DNA of 33,696 bases from Verrucomicrobiota bacterium (GCA_003176045.1 PSRM01000131.1:1-33696), one strand, 5' to 3'; counted from the stretch's first letter, positions 21,519 to 29,144 are shown. Made by a program: numbers and translations. Notes: generated from the letters alone by a model not told the origin.

Positions 21519-24500
21519 TTAAGATGCATGGGTTTGCTGCGGTGGCGTTAAGCCCTCCGAATTTGGGTTCGTTAGCTTCGCCAGGTAAGTCGTCCTCGGC
21601 CTGGTATTGAGTTGCCCAAGCATCGAATAATCGAGTGGGTGAGCCTTCAGTTTGGCCACTTTACTCTCGCGATTATTGAGATCGCCAAACACGATCGCCT
21701 GGGTTGGGCATGCCTGCTGACAAGCCGTCAACACCTCACCATCTCGGATACGGCGATTTTCCTTTTCAGCCGTAATCCGGGCAGCGCTGATTCGCTGCAC
21801 ACAGTAATTACATTTCTCCATCACACCGCGCCAGCGGACGGTGACTTCGGGGTTGTACATCGGCTTGTAGTTGGGCAGTTCGTAATCGGTGTATCGCAGG
21901 AAGTTGAACCGCCGGACTTTGTAGGGGCAGTTGTTCGAGCAGAAGCGTGTGCCGATGCAACGGTTATAGACCTGAAGATTCAGGCCTTCATGATCATGGA
22001 CGGTTGCCCCAACCGGGCAAACCAGCTCGCATGGAGCGTGTTCGCAGTGCATGCAAGGGACCGGCATGTTCGTGAATTCGGGATTATCCGCCGGGCCTTT
22101 GAAATACGTATCCATGCGCAACCAGTGCATCTCGCGATGTCGGGCGACCTGGTCTTTGCCAACGAACGGGATGTTGTTTTCCGTCTCGCATGCCACAAGG
22201 CAAGCGTTGCAACCGATGCAAGTCGTTAGGTCTATGGACATGCCCCACTTGTAACCTTCATATTTGTACTCATCGGGGTTATAGAGGGTCTCGCCTTCTG
22301 CCGGCGACTCCAATGAAGGCTTTACGAAGTCGGTCTTTGCCAGGTAATCCTGAAGAGATCCGCTGCGCAGAATCTGCCGGTCGGCTTCGCCTACGTTATG
22401 ATGGTTTTGAGTGGAAACGAGGGGATGATGGGTGCCGTTGGGCGTAATGGTGACCCCATGTCCCGACCAGCACGCGTCTGAGCATCGAACCTTGTAGGCA
22501 TTGAACCCAACACTTGCTCCGACACGGCCAACTCGAGAGCGGCCGTAGCCAAGATGCACAGTGATCGAGTCTCTGGCCTGGCCCGGCATGATGCAAACAG
22601 GCCCGCTGACAGTCCGGCCCTTGAACGACAGTTCGACCACGTCCCCGCTTGCCAGCCCGCCCATTTGGGCCAGAGCGGTGCTGATTAGGATGGCGTTGTC
22701 CCAAGTCAGTTTATTGATGGGTTTGGGACATTCCTGGAGCCAGCCGTTATTGGCGAAGCGGCCATCCCAAAGGTTTGGGTCTGGCCGAAAAGTGATTTCG
22801 ATGTCGCCGCGCAGCCGTTTGAAACGGTTGCTGACTGGGGAAATAAACGGCGGAACTTGATTTTCGCCGGGGACCGAATTCGTTACAGGTTCGGCAATGA
22901 CTTCGTTGTAGGGGACGACGTGAGGAGTCCCGTCTTTTGACTGACCTGGTGAACTGCCAGCCTGTGAAAGCCTACTTACGCCGTCTCCTACCGCGCCGAA
23001 AAGGATTTCGGCGCTCCGGCAGCGGACCTGTTTTGGCAGTCTTGCGGTGCCTTGGATGAAGCCGTCGTGGAGGGCTTTCCGCCACCCATGTTCGAATTCC
23101 TTCCACAGCTTTTGCGAGCGCCAGAACTCGCGTACGATTTCGTAGTCTGTTCGTATGGGTTGCTGCTGAGTCATTGCGCCGAGCAGTTCGTGCGCGGTTT
23201 TGCCTTCGTACAGCGGCGCGATCAGCGGTTGGATAAGAGAAACCGTGCCATCGAAAGATCTCGCGTCACCCCAGGTCTCGAGATAATGGGCCTGCGGAAT
23301 GTGCCATGTGCAAACGGCTGCAGTTTCGTCTTGCTCCAGGCCCAGGTGGATCGAACGCCGAATCTTGCTTAAGACCTGGTCGAAACCGAGGTCTGCAGGA
23401 GCCGTATAGACCGGATTCCCGCCTAATATAATTAGTGTATCAACCTGTCCGGCGCTGATGTCCTGGACTAATTCGCCAAGCGATTGGAAGTGATTGAGCG
23501 AGTGCGCCTCTGCCGACTCAATGTAATGGACTGTTTTGCCCACATTCCCAAGGGCTTGATTCAACAAATGGGCCAACGCATGCACGATTGGCGGCTGTGA
23601 TTCTCCCGCGATAACGATACTTGCGCCCTGGTGCTCCTGCAGGTCTCGCACGAGCGCCGCAAGCCATGGTGCCGGAGCGCAGACATTCCTGTCCGCAGCA
23701 ACGTCCAAACGGTCCTCGGCTTTGATATTATCGTGCGTCCCTTCCGAAGTTGCGGCGGACAGAAATGTCCGCGCTCCGCCATCGTTGGCATGCGATCCGG
23801 ACGCCCCAACCTCCTGAGCCAATTCCCGCGCCAGAGCCGCAATCCTCCCGCTTTCCACGGCCAGCCGGTGCTCGGCCATTGTGCCCGTGATCGTGGGCGT
23901 GCTCTCGACCACGTACAGGCGGTTCATTTCTTTTTTGCCGGCGGCAATCCGCCGGCCATCGGTAAATTCCCGCGCAAGGCGCAAGCGCTCGGGATGCTCA
24001 TGAAGAAAGTCCGATTCCAAAGACACAACGACTGCAGCCTTCGCAAAGTCATACCGCGGCTCAAGCACTTCCCCAAACGCCAGGCGCGCGCCTTCGTGAG
24101 CGTTGTCGCGATTGACCGGCTCGAATTGGTGCCATTTGGCTGACGGAAATCTCTTGAGCAAATTATTCAACTGAGCAGTTAGCGTTGGAGACGTGACCGT
24201 TTCGGTCAGGAAGCGCAGGCCAGCTCCTTTGTAAGACATCTGTTCTTTTAGAAGGTCGTTCAGATCTGTGAGGAACGACGCCCAGGTGCTGATCTCGCCG
24301 TCGTGCGTGACGGTTTGGGAGCGATCGGGATCATAAAGGTCCAAAATCGAGGCCTGCATCCAAACGCTGGAACCCCCCAAGCTGGCTGGGTGCTCGGGAT
24401 TGCCCTCCACTTTAACCGGGTGTCCTTCACGGCTTTTGACGATCACGCCCGTGGCGAACCCGCCCAGGAGCATCGAGGTGGCGTAAAAAAGTGGTTCGCC

Positions 24501-24767
24501 CAGGACCAACTCCTCCGGCTGTTTTACGTAAGGTACGATCTCTCGCGTCGGCTGTTTGGTGCAGGCATTGAGCCCTGACAAGGCCGCCACGGCGCCGCTC
24601 ATCCTCAAAAAGTTTCTGCGACTCAGCCCATCCCACCATTCCGAAGCGCCGGGCGGAAACTCACGATCCCGCATCAGCCGGAATTCCTTTGAATCCGCGA
24701 GTTCCCCCAGGCTGCGCCAGTAACGGTCCGACCGGTGTGACTCCTGGAATGGCTGCGCCGGCTTCAT
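21519..24767 (-). CDS. actB: Alternative complex III subunit B (molybdopterin-oxidoreductase-like, iron-sulfur)
   Basis: A 1082-residue peripheral subunit. A Tat-like signal RRNFLRMSGAVAALSG lies at residues 50-65. Residues ~80-750 resemble molybdopterin oxidoreductases but, as usual for ActB, bind no molybdenum cofactor. The C-terminal ~240 residues are an NrfC-like ferredoxin region with cysteine sets CIGCNACLVAC, CMHCEHAPCELVCP, CIGTRFCSNNCP and, further on, YC...CQQACP, enough for the known three [4Fe-4S] and one [3Fe-4S] clusters. It carries electrons from ActC's quinol site towards the haems of ActA. Two stretches, residues about 329-366 and 584-619, are encoded by dispersed repeats and would be surface insertions. 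Confidence 0.94.
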   Translation of the reverse strand: MKPAQPFQESHRSDRYWRSLGELADSKEFRLMRDREFPPGASEWWDGLSRRNFLRMSGAVAALSGLNACTKQPTREIVPYVKQPEELVLGEPLFYATSMLLGGFATGVIVKSREGHPVKVEGNPEHPASLGGSSVWMQASILDLYDPDRSQTVTHDGEISTWASFLTDLNDLLKEQMSYKGAGLRFLTETVTSPTLTAQLNNLLKRFPSAKWHQFEPVNRDNAHEGARLAFGEVLEPRYDFAKAAVVVSLESDFLHEHPERLRLAREFTDGRRIAAGKKEMNRLYVVESTPTITGTMAEHRLAVESGRIAALARELAQEVGASGSHANDGGARTFLSAATSEGTHDNIKAEDRLDVAADRNVCAPAPWLAALVRDLQEHQGASIVIAGESQPPIVHALAHLLNQALGNVGKTVHYIESAEAHSLNHFQSLGELVQDISAGQVDTLIILGGNPVYTAPADLGFDQVLSKIRRSIHLGLEQDETAAVCTWHIPQAHYLETWGDARSFDGTVSLIQPLIAPLYEGKTAHELLGAMTQQQPIRTDYEIVREFWRSQKLWKEFEHGWRKALHDGFIQGTARLPKQVRCRSAEILFGAVGDGVSRLSQAGSSPGQSKDGTPHVVPYNEVIAEPVTNSVPGENQVPPFISPVSNRFKRLRGDIEITFRPDPNLWDGRFANNGWLQECPKPINKLTWDNAILISTALAQMGGLASGDVVELSFKGRTVSGPVCIMPGQARDSITVHLGYGRSRVGRVGASVGFNAYKVRCSDACWSGHGVTITPNGTHHPLVSTQNHHNVGEADRQILRSGSLQDYLAKTDFVKPSLESPAEGETLYNPDEYKYEGYKWGMSIDLTTCIGCNACLVACETENNIPFVGKDQVARHREMHWLRMDTYFKGPADNPEFTNMPVPCMHCEHAPCELVCPVGATVHDHEGLNLQVYNRCIGTRFCSNNCPYKVRRFNFLRYTDYELPNYKPMYNPEVTVRWRGVMEKCNYCVQRISAARITAEKENRRIRDGEVLTACQQACPTQAIVFGDLNNRESKVAKLKAHPLDYSMLGQLNTRPRTTYLAKLTNPNSEGLTPPQQTHAS
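22912..23017. repeat. Repeat composite inside actB (second insertion)
   Basis: GACGACGTGAGGAGTCCC at 22914-22931 is identical over 18 bp to 13234-13251 in the coxA-coxC gap. A loosely inverted partner lies near 22968-22988. A minus-orientation GGAGCGC palindrome with stem GCGCCGAA/TTCGGCGC lies at 22993-23017. The actB frame is kept. Confidence 0.85.
23670..23785. repeat. Inverted GGAGCGC pair inside actB (first insertion)
   Basis: Copies at 23674-23696 and, inverted, 23755-23777 flank about 58 bp. Both carry a GGACA..TGTCC-type stem and continue into AGCAACGTC/GAAGTTGCG, so the pair is a long imperfect inverted repeat. It encodes residues such as ARTFLSAATSEG and DVAADRNVCAP. Confidence 0.88.
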
Positions 24768-24787
24768 CTTATGGCATCTTCCTCCTC

Positions 24788-24832
24788 AGTTAACTTATTT
24801 AACCTATTTAACTCATTTAACTCATTTAACCC
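24788..24832. repeat. TTTAACTCA array filling the actA-actB gap
   Basis: Five imperfect units of 9 bp (TTTAACTCA, TTTAACCTA) occupy nearly all of the 68-bp gap between the two genes. Nothing else is visible there apart from GGAGGAAG just before actB, its ribosome site. Confidence 0.88.
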
Positions 24833-24835
24833 CGT

Positions 24836-25501
24836 TCATCTGTGGCACATACTGCAATCGCGCAGTTGCTCGAGCCGCTGTTTGCTAATGTGATATTCCT
24901 TTATAAGCGTCTCGCCTCGCTGCAACTGATCAGGCGGCTCTGTCCAATCCATGCTGAATATCTGGTCTTTGGGCCGGAGATACCTTTGCGGCGCTTCATG
25001 GCAGTCGAGGCACCAGCGCATGAAGAGCGAATGAGCTTTCCAGGTCAGCGGCATTTCGTTGACCTGCCCATGGCAAGTGGAGCAACCGATCCCTTTCTGC
25101 ACGTGGATGCTGTGATTGAAGAACACGAAGTCGGGCAAATCATTTACCCGCGTCCAATGCACCGGTTGTGACCTCGCCAGGCTCTGGCGCTCCGGAGCCA
25201 GCATCGGGGCATCCGTCCAGACTTTCGAATGGCACGTCATGCAGGTCTCAGTGGGCGGTATGCCCGCGAAAGAGGATTTCTCCACGGATGTGTGACAATA
25301 GCGGCAATCCAATCCAAGGCCGGCCACATGGTGTTGATGGCTGAACGGCACCTCCTGTTCTCGCGGCACATATTGATCCGTGGTGTAAGGCGAGCAATAA
25401 ACGAGATAGACCAGGCCGAAGAACGCGAACACGCCGAAAAAGCCCCCGACCAGGGTAGCTCGCGCGATGCTATTGCTGCTCTTGCCAAAAATCTGCGCCA
25501 T
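24836..25501 (-). CDS. actA: Alternative complex III subunit A, pentahaem cytochrome c
   Basis: A 221-residue protein with one N-terminal membrane helix (residues 15-36) and a periplasmic domain carrying five CxxCH motifs at residues 66-70, 87-91, 140-144, 164-168 and 216-220. It accepts electrons from ActB and hands them to ActE or directly to the oxidase. Length and haem number match the family. It is the first gene of the operon, so the promoter should lie in 25502-25830. GAGGG abuts the ATG, which is closer than an ideal ribosome site. The strand divergence from the flavoprotein gene marks the operon boundary. Confidence 0.95.
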   Translation of the reverse strand: MAQIFGKSSNSIARATLVGGFFGVFAFFGLVYLVYCSPYTTDQYVPREQEVPFSHQHHVAGLGLDCRYCHTSVEKSSFAGIPPTETCMTCHSKVWTDAPMLAPERQSLARSQPVHWTRVNDLPDFVFFNHSIHVQKGIGCSTCHGQVNEMPLTWKAHSLFMRWCLDCHEAPQRYLRPKDQIFSMDWTEPPDQLQRGETLIKEYHISKQRLEQLRDCSMCHR

Positions 25502-25830
25502 CCCTCGTGCGGCGAATGGTTGATTCCATCTAAAAAACGCATCATGCCTCGCGCTGAGTCAAGGCACAACACGAGCTCGGCCGGGTTCCCTGACCCGGCG
25601 CAACGATCGGTGATGCTGAAATTATTTGGCCCGCCTGACGACACACCGTCTGCGCCAGGCCAACATTCCAAGGCGATTCAACTATCAGTATCCCACGATG
25701 CGCCTGAAGGTAAATTGGGGCGAAAGCCCCATCGTGCAGAGTGGCGAGCGTGAGGGAGCGGCCAGTGTGCATCAAAATGATTCGTTGCATGCGACTGGAC
25801 GGCGGGTAGATTGCCCGCAAGCATTTCCTG
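25502..25830. promoter_or_regulatory. Divergent intergenic region between actA and the flavoprotein gene
   Basis: This 329-bp region must hold the promoters for both directions. A TTGACT on the minus strand near 25560 could be a -35 box for actA, but no good -10 pairs with it. At 25579-25601 a palindrome GGCCGGGT..ACCCGGCGC matches 6245-6267 at 21 of 23 positions. At 25694-25736, CACGATG pairs with CATCGTG around an inner GGGGC-GAAA-GCCCC hairpin. No gene is visible. Confidence 0.55.
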
Positions 25831-27426
25831 GTGAGCAGCGTTTCTTACGACGCCGTAGTGGTCGGGGCCGGGCCCAATGGGCTGGCGGCGGCAGTTCGAT
25901 TGGCGCAGGAAGGCCTGTCGGTGCTGGTGGTCGAGGCCAACGAAATGATCGGCGGAGGAACGCGCTCGGCTGAATTGACCCTCCCAGGCTACACTCATGA
26001 TATTTGCTCCGCAATCCATCCATTAGGGTTAGGATCGCCTTTCTTTTGTCAGTTGCCGCTAGACAAGCATGGCCTGCACTGGATTCAGCCGGAGGTTCCG
26101 CTTGCGCATCCGCTGGATGGGGGTGAGGCGGCCGCGCTGCGAAGATCGGCTGGGACTTCCAAAGACTCGGAGCGCGGACAGCCTTGTCCGCGCGATCCTG
26201 TGGCAATAAATGCAGCGCAGCCCGACGTCGCCCAAAAGACGCTCCCTCTTTCCGCTCAGCGGGACGACCATGTTCAAATTGAGCGGTCTTTGAGAGAAAC
26301 GGCTGCTGCGCTCGGCCGGGATGGCGCGGCGTACGAAGGCTTGTTCCGTGGGCTGGCGCTGAATTGGGAGATATTGTCCGCGGAGTTCTTGAAACCGATG
26401 CTTCACTGGCCGCGGCATCCATTCAAGCTGGCCCGCTTCAGCTTGCGCGCCCTGCGCTCGGCGTCGGGCTTAGCGAAAGCACAATTCAAGGAGGACCCGG
26501 CCCGGGCTTTATTTTGCGGGTTGGCTGCCCATTCATTTCTGCCAATGGAGCAGCGGGCCTCGGCTGCATTCGGCCTGGTCCTGGGGATGCTCGGGCACGC
26601 AGTTGGTTGGCCGCTGCCGAGAGGAGGGGCGCAAAGAATTGCCGACGCCCTGGCCGCGCATTTCCGCGCGCTGGGTGGGGAGATCGCAACTGGCACACGA
26701 GTTGAGAGGCTGGACCAACTGCCGCTGTCACGCTCGGTTTTGTTGGATGTCACACCGCTGCAACTGCTTCTGATCGCGGGCGACAAGCTGCCTGCCTCCT
26801 ATGCACGGCGACTGGGGAAATTCTGCCACGGTCCAGGCGTGTTCAAGCTGGACTATGCACTTTCGGCGCCGATCCCCTGGAAGTCGTCGGTCTGCGCCCG
26901 GGCCGGGACGGTCCACGTGTGCGGGACACTGGGGGAAATCGCCGCATCCGAACGGGTGGTCGCCGAGGGCAAAGCGCCGGAGCGGCCTTTCGTGTTGTTA
27001 GCACAGCCGAGTCTGTTCGATGAGACGCGAGCGCCCGAAGGCCGGCACACGGCCTGGGCCTACTGCCATGTGCCGCACGGTTCGAATTTCGATATGACCG
27101 AGCGCGTGGAAAGGCAGATCGAGCGATTCGCGCCCGGTTTTCGGGACTGCATTCTGGCGCGGCACACGATGAATTGCGCCGAGATGGAGCAGCGCAACGC
27201 GAATCTGGTGGGAGGAGATATCAGTGGCGGTGCCACCGATTTGTGGCAACTGATCGCCCGCCCGGTTTTCAGTTCTGCCCCGTATCGCACGCCGGTGCCC
27301 GGCCTTTACCTTTGCTCGTCTTCCACTCCCCCCGGCGGCGGCGTGCATGGGATGTGCGGTTTTCATGCTGCGGAGATTGCAATTCGCGATTGCTTTCGGG
27401 ACGGTAAGCGCATATACAGGCATTAA
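25831..27426 (+). CDS. Phytoene desaturase-like FAD-dependent oxidoreductase
   Basis: A 531-residue flavoprotein, start GTG 25831. The dinucleotide-binding motif G12-A-G14-PN-G17 sits in YDAVVVGAGPNGLAAAVRLA, with E36 at the end of the second strand, followed by GGGTRSAEL. The C-terminus has the family's closing FAD motif (GLYLCSSSTPPGGGVHGMCG). It resembles the NAD(P)/FAD-dependent phytoene dehydrogenase-like group (CrtI/PYROXD2 type), whose substrates are mostly unknown; no other carotenoid genes are here. Residues about 107-150 (including DSERGQPCPRD) are an insertion encoded by a GGAGCGC palindrome and neighbouring inverted repeats between ALRRS and ERSLRETAA. It is transcribed away from the ACIII operon. 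Confidence 0.88.
   Translation: MSSVSYDAVVVGAGPNGLAAAVRLAQEGLSVLVVEANEMIGGGTRSAELTLPGYTHDICSAIHPLGLGSPFFCQLPLDKHGLHWIQPEVPLAHPLDGGEAAALRRSAGTSKDSERGQPCPRDPVAINAAQPDVAQKTLPLSAQRDDHVQIERSLRETAAALGRDGAAYEGLFRGLALNWEILSAEFLKPMLHWPRHPFKLARFSLRALRSASGLAKAQFKEDPARALFCGLAAHSFLPMEQRASAAFGLVLGMLGHAVGWPLPRGGAQRIADALAAHFRALGGEIATGTRVERLDQLPLSRSVLLDVTPLQLLLIAGDKLPASYARRLGKFCHGPGVFKLDYALSAPIPWKSSVCARAGTVHVCGTLGEIAASERVVAEGKAPERPFVLLAQPSLFDETRAPEGRHTAWAYCHVPHGSNFDMTERVERQIERFAPGFRDCILARHTMNCAEMEQRNANLVGGDISGGATDLWQLIARPVFSSAPYRTPVPGLYLCSSSTPPGGGVHGMCGFHAAEIAIRDCFRDGKRIYRH
26146..26280. repeat. Repeat insertion inside the flavoprotein gene
   Basis: A GGAGCGC palindrome at 26169-26193 (stem GCGCGGACA..TGTCCGCGC type) is followed by AAAGACGCTC..CCGCTCA and its near-inverse TGAGCGGTCTTT (26235-26296). 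The frame stays open, adding roughly 45 codons relative to what the family alignment suggests. Confidence 0.75.
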
Positions 27427-27589
27427 CCACGGATGATCACGGATGCAAAAGGGTTAAATCGTTAAGAGGTTAAATCGTTAGAACGTTAAAACGATGCGTG
27501 CCGGAAAACTCGAGTTCGCGTTCCCCGGGCCGAAACCGGGTCGGAGCGCGGACATGCCTGTCCGCAGCAACGTTGAAAAACCGACCGTG
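27426..27589. repeat. Tandem arrays and a GGAGCGC palindrome upstream of the DUF1080 gene
   Basis: CACGGATGATCACGGATG (27428-27445), then a GTTAAATC/GTTAAAAC array (27451-27495), then a GGAGCGC palindrome at 27543-27565 followed by AGCAACGTTG as in the actB-actC gap. No gene is visible. Confidence 0.8.
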
Positions 27590-27607
27590 ATGACTCTTTT
27601 TTCGTTT

Positions 27608-28231
27608 ATGAAAACAAATAAATCAGCATTGATTTCAGCCTTCGTCTTCACCGTCACGCTAATCGCTGCTCCAGCTGCCGAAGAAGGCTTTCGCCCATTG
27701 TTCAACGGCAAAGACTTGTCCGGCTGGAAATTGAGGCACCTGGATGGCCGGCAGTCCTGGAGCGTTGAACCCGGTGGCATCCTCAAGAACACGGTCGAGA
27801 AAGGCGTGCATGGAACGGACCTGGTCACAGATCAGAAGTTTTGGAACTTCACCGTGCGTTACGAATACATGACTCCGGACCATTCGAATAGCGGTTTCTA
27901 CCTTCGGGGCAGGCATGAAATCCAAATCCTGGGCGATCACCAGAGCGGGAAGGCCACCAAGACCTGCAATGGCTCAATTTATAACTTCAAGGCTCCTGAC
28001 AAATTCGTGACCAAGCCCGGCGGAAAATGGCAAACAGCCGAGGCGACGATTATTGGCAACCGCATCACGGTCATTCTGAACGGAGAAAAAGTTCAAGACA
28101 ACGTGGAGTGCGACCGCGGCACCGGCGGCCAGCTCGATGACAAGGTGAACGAACCTGGCCCGATCCTCCTGCAAGGCGATCATGGCACCGTTAGCTTCAG
28201 AAACATCAGGATCAAAGACCTGGCGCCTTAA
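27608..28231 (+). CDS. Secreted DUF1080 (3-keto-disaccharide hydrolase domain) protein
   Basis: A 207-residue protein from ATG 27608, which begins a typical signal peptide (MKTNKSALISAFVFTVTLIA, cleavage near APAAEEG). The rest is one DUF1080 domain, a concanavalin-like beta-sandwich: FRPLFNGKDLSGWK at 28-41, a central NSGFYLRGRHEIQILGD at 94-110, NGSIYNF, and the closing GPILLQGDHGTVSFRNIRIKDL. Members hydrolyse 3-keto-glycosides or bind sugars; this group is much expanded in Verrucomicrobiota and Planctomycetes. ATG 27590 would add six residues and is also possible. The open frame upstream to 27494 passes through a palindromic repeat and is not part of the gene. Confidence 0.9.
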   Translation: MKTNKSALISAFVFTVTLIAAPAAEEGFRPLFNGKDLSGWKLRHLDGRQSWSVEPGGILKNTVEKGVHGTDLVTDQKFWNFTVRYEYMTPDHSNSGFYLRGRHEIQILGDHQSGKATKTCNGSIYNFKAPDKFVTKPGGKWQTAEATIIGNRITVILNGEKVQDNVECDRGTGGQLDDKVNEPGPILLQGDHGTVSFRNIRIKDLAP

Positions 28232-28239
28232 ATCGCCTG

Positions 28240-28338
28240 GGAGCGCGGGCATCTTGCCGGCGCAATGATCGAAGCCAAAAAGCGCGGATACATGTGCGGC
28301 CGTTTTAACGTTTTAACCTTTTAACTTTTTTAACGATT
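28240..28338. repeat. GGAGCGC palindrome and TTTTAAC array
   Basis: A GGAGCGC copy with stem GCGGGCA..TGCCGGC (28240-28262) lies 9 bp after the DUF1080 stop and might act as its terminator. A TTTTAACG/TTTTAACC array follows at 28301-28336, 15 bp before the next start. Confidence 0.8.
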
Positions 28339-28350
28339 TTACCCGCATCA

Positions 28351-29121
28351 TTGAGCACACCACCGCTGATACTAATTTCGCCGAACATTGAGAAAAAAGG
28401 CGGCGAATTTGGAGACGAATCCAGCAGCCTGTCAGAAACCTACCAGCAGGCGCTCATGGGCGCCGGAGCCATTCCGCTGGCACTGCCGGCCACCCAATCG
28501 CGCGCGGTCATCGCCGAATGTGTCCGCCGTTGCAATGCCGTCCTTTTGACCGGCGGGGAAGATGTTGACCCGCGCCTGTATGCCAACGGCCTCGACCAGT
28601 CGCTGCGCAAGACGGTGAATGTTACCCCGGATGGCGGCAAACGGGATCTGCGCGAATTGATCCTGATCGACGAAGTCTTCCGCCAGCACAAACCCCTGCT
28701 GGCAATCTGCCGCGGTCACCAAATCCTGAACGTCGCGCTGGGCGGCACGCTTATATCGGATATTCGCATGCAATGCCCCAAAACCTTGAACCACCGGCAG
28801 ATGGATAAGCGCAGCCAAATCGTTCATCAAGCGCAATTGACACCCGGCTCCGTTCTGTCCAAAATAGTGGGCAAGCAGAGTCTCGGTGTGAACAGCACGC
28901 ATCACCAGGCTATCGGTCGCGTGGCCGCGCCGCTGCAGGTGGCGGCCCGCGGTCCGGATGGAATTATTGAGAGCCTGGAATTGAAGCCAGGCGGGACGCA
29001 TCGGCTCCCGTTCCTGTTGAGCGTGCAGTTTCATCCCGAACGGTTGGCGCGGCGGCATCCGGAGCATCGGGCGATTTTTCAGGCGTTCGCGCGCGCCGCT
29101 ATAGGTGAGTCCAAAATTTAG
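28351..29121 (+). CDS. Class I glutamine amidotransferase-like peptidase C26 (gamma-glutamyl-GABA hydrolase family)
   Basis: A 256-residue enzyme, probable start TTG 28351. Nucleophile C120 lies in LLAICRGHQILNVALGGTL, and the catalytic H228 and E230 are in SVQFHPER. LLTGGEDVDPRLY at 65-77 and NSTHHQAIG at 181-189 are typical of the PuuD-like family, which cuts gamma-glutamyl amide bonds such as in gamma-glutamyl-GABA during putrescine breakdown. No other putrescine genes are adjacent, so the substrate is open. It precedes the NtrC-type regulator by 23 bp and may be cotranscribed with it. The tandem array just upstream leaves no clear ribosome site. Confidence 0.9.
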   Translation: MSTPPLILISPNIEKKGGEFGDESSSLSETYQQALMGAGAIPLALPATQSRAVIAECVRRCNAVLLTGGEDVDPRLYANGLDQSLRKTVNVTPDGGKRDLRELILIDEVFRQHKPLLAICRGHQILNVALGGTLISDIRMQCPKTLNHRQMDKRSQIVHQAQLTPGSVLSKIVGKQSLGVNSTHHQAIGRVAAPLQVAARGPDGIIESLELKPGGTHRLPFLLSVQFHPERLARRHPEHRAIFQAFARAAIGESKI

Positions 29122-29144
29122 AGCGCCGTGTGGCTTTTAGGTAT

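Noticed and set aside
25772..26422. 216-codon minus-strand frame in the flavoprotein gene
   Set aside because: It is antisense to the FAD-binding motif region; the composition is Pro/Arg/Ala-rich shadow.
27494..27607. N-terminal extension of the DUF1080 protein
   Set aside because: The added residues (GRSADMPVRSNVEK region) are translated from a GGAGCGC palindrome, while a normal signal peptide starts at 27608.
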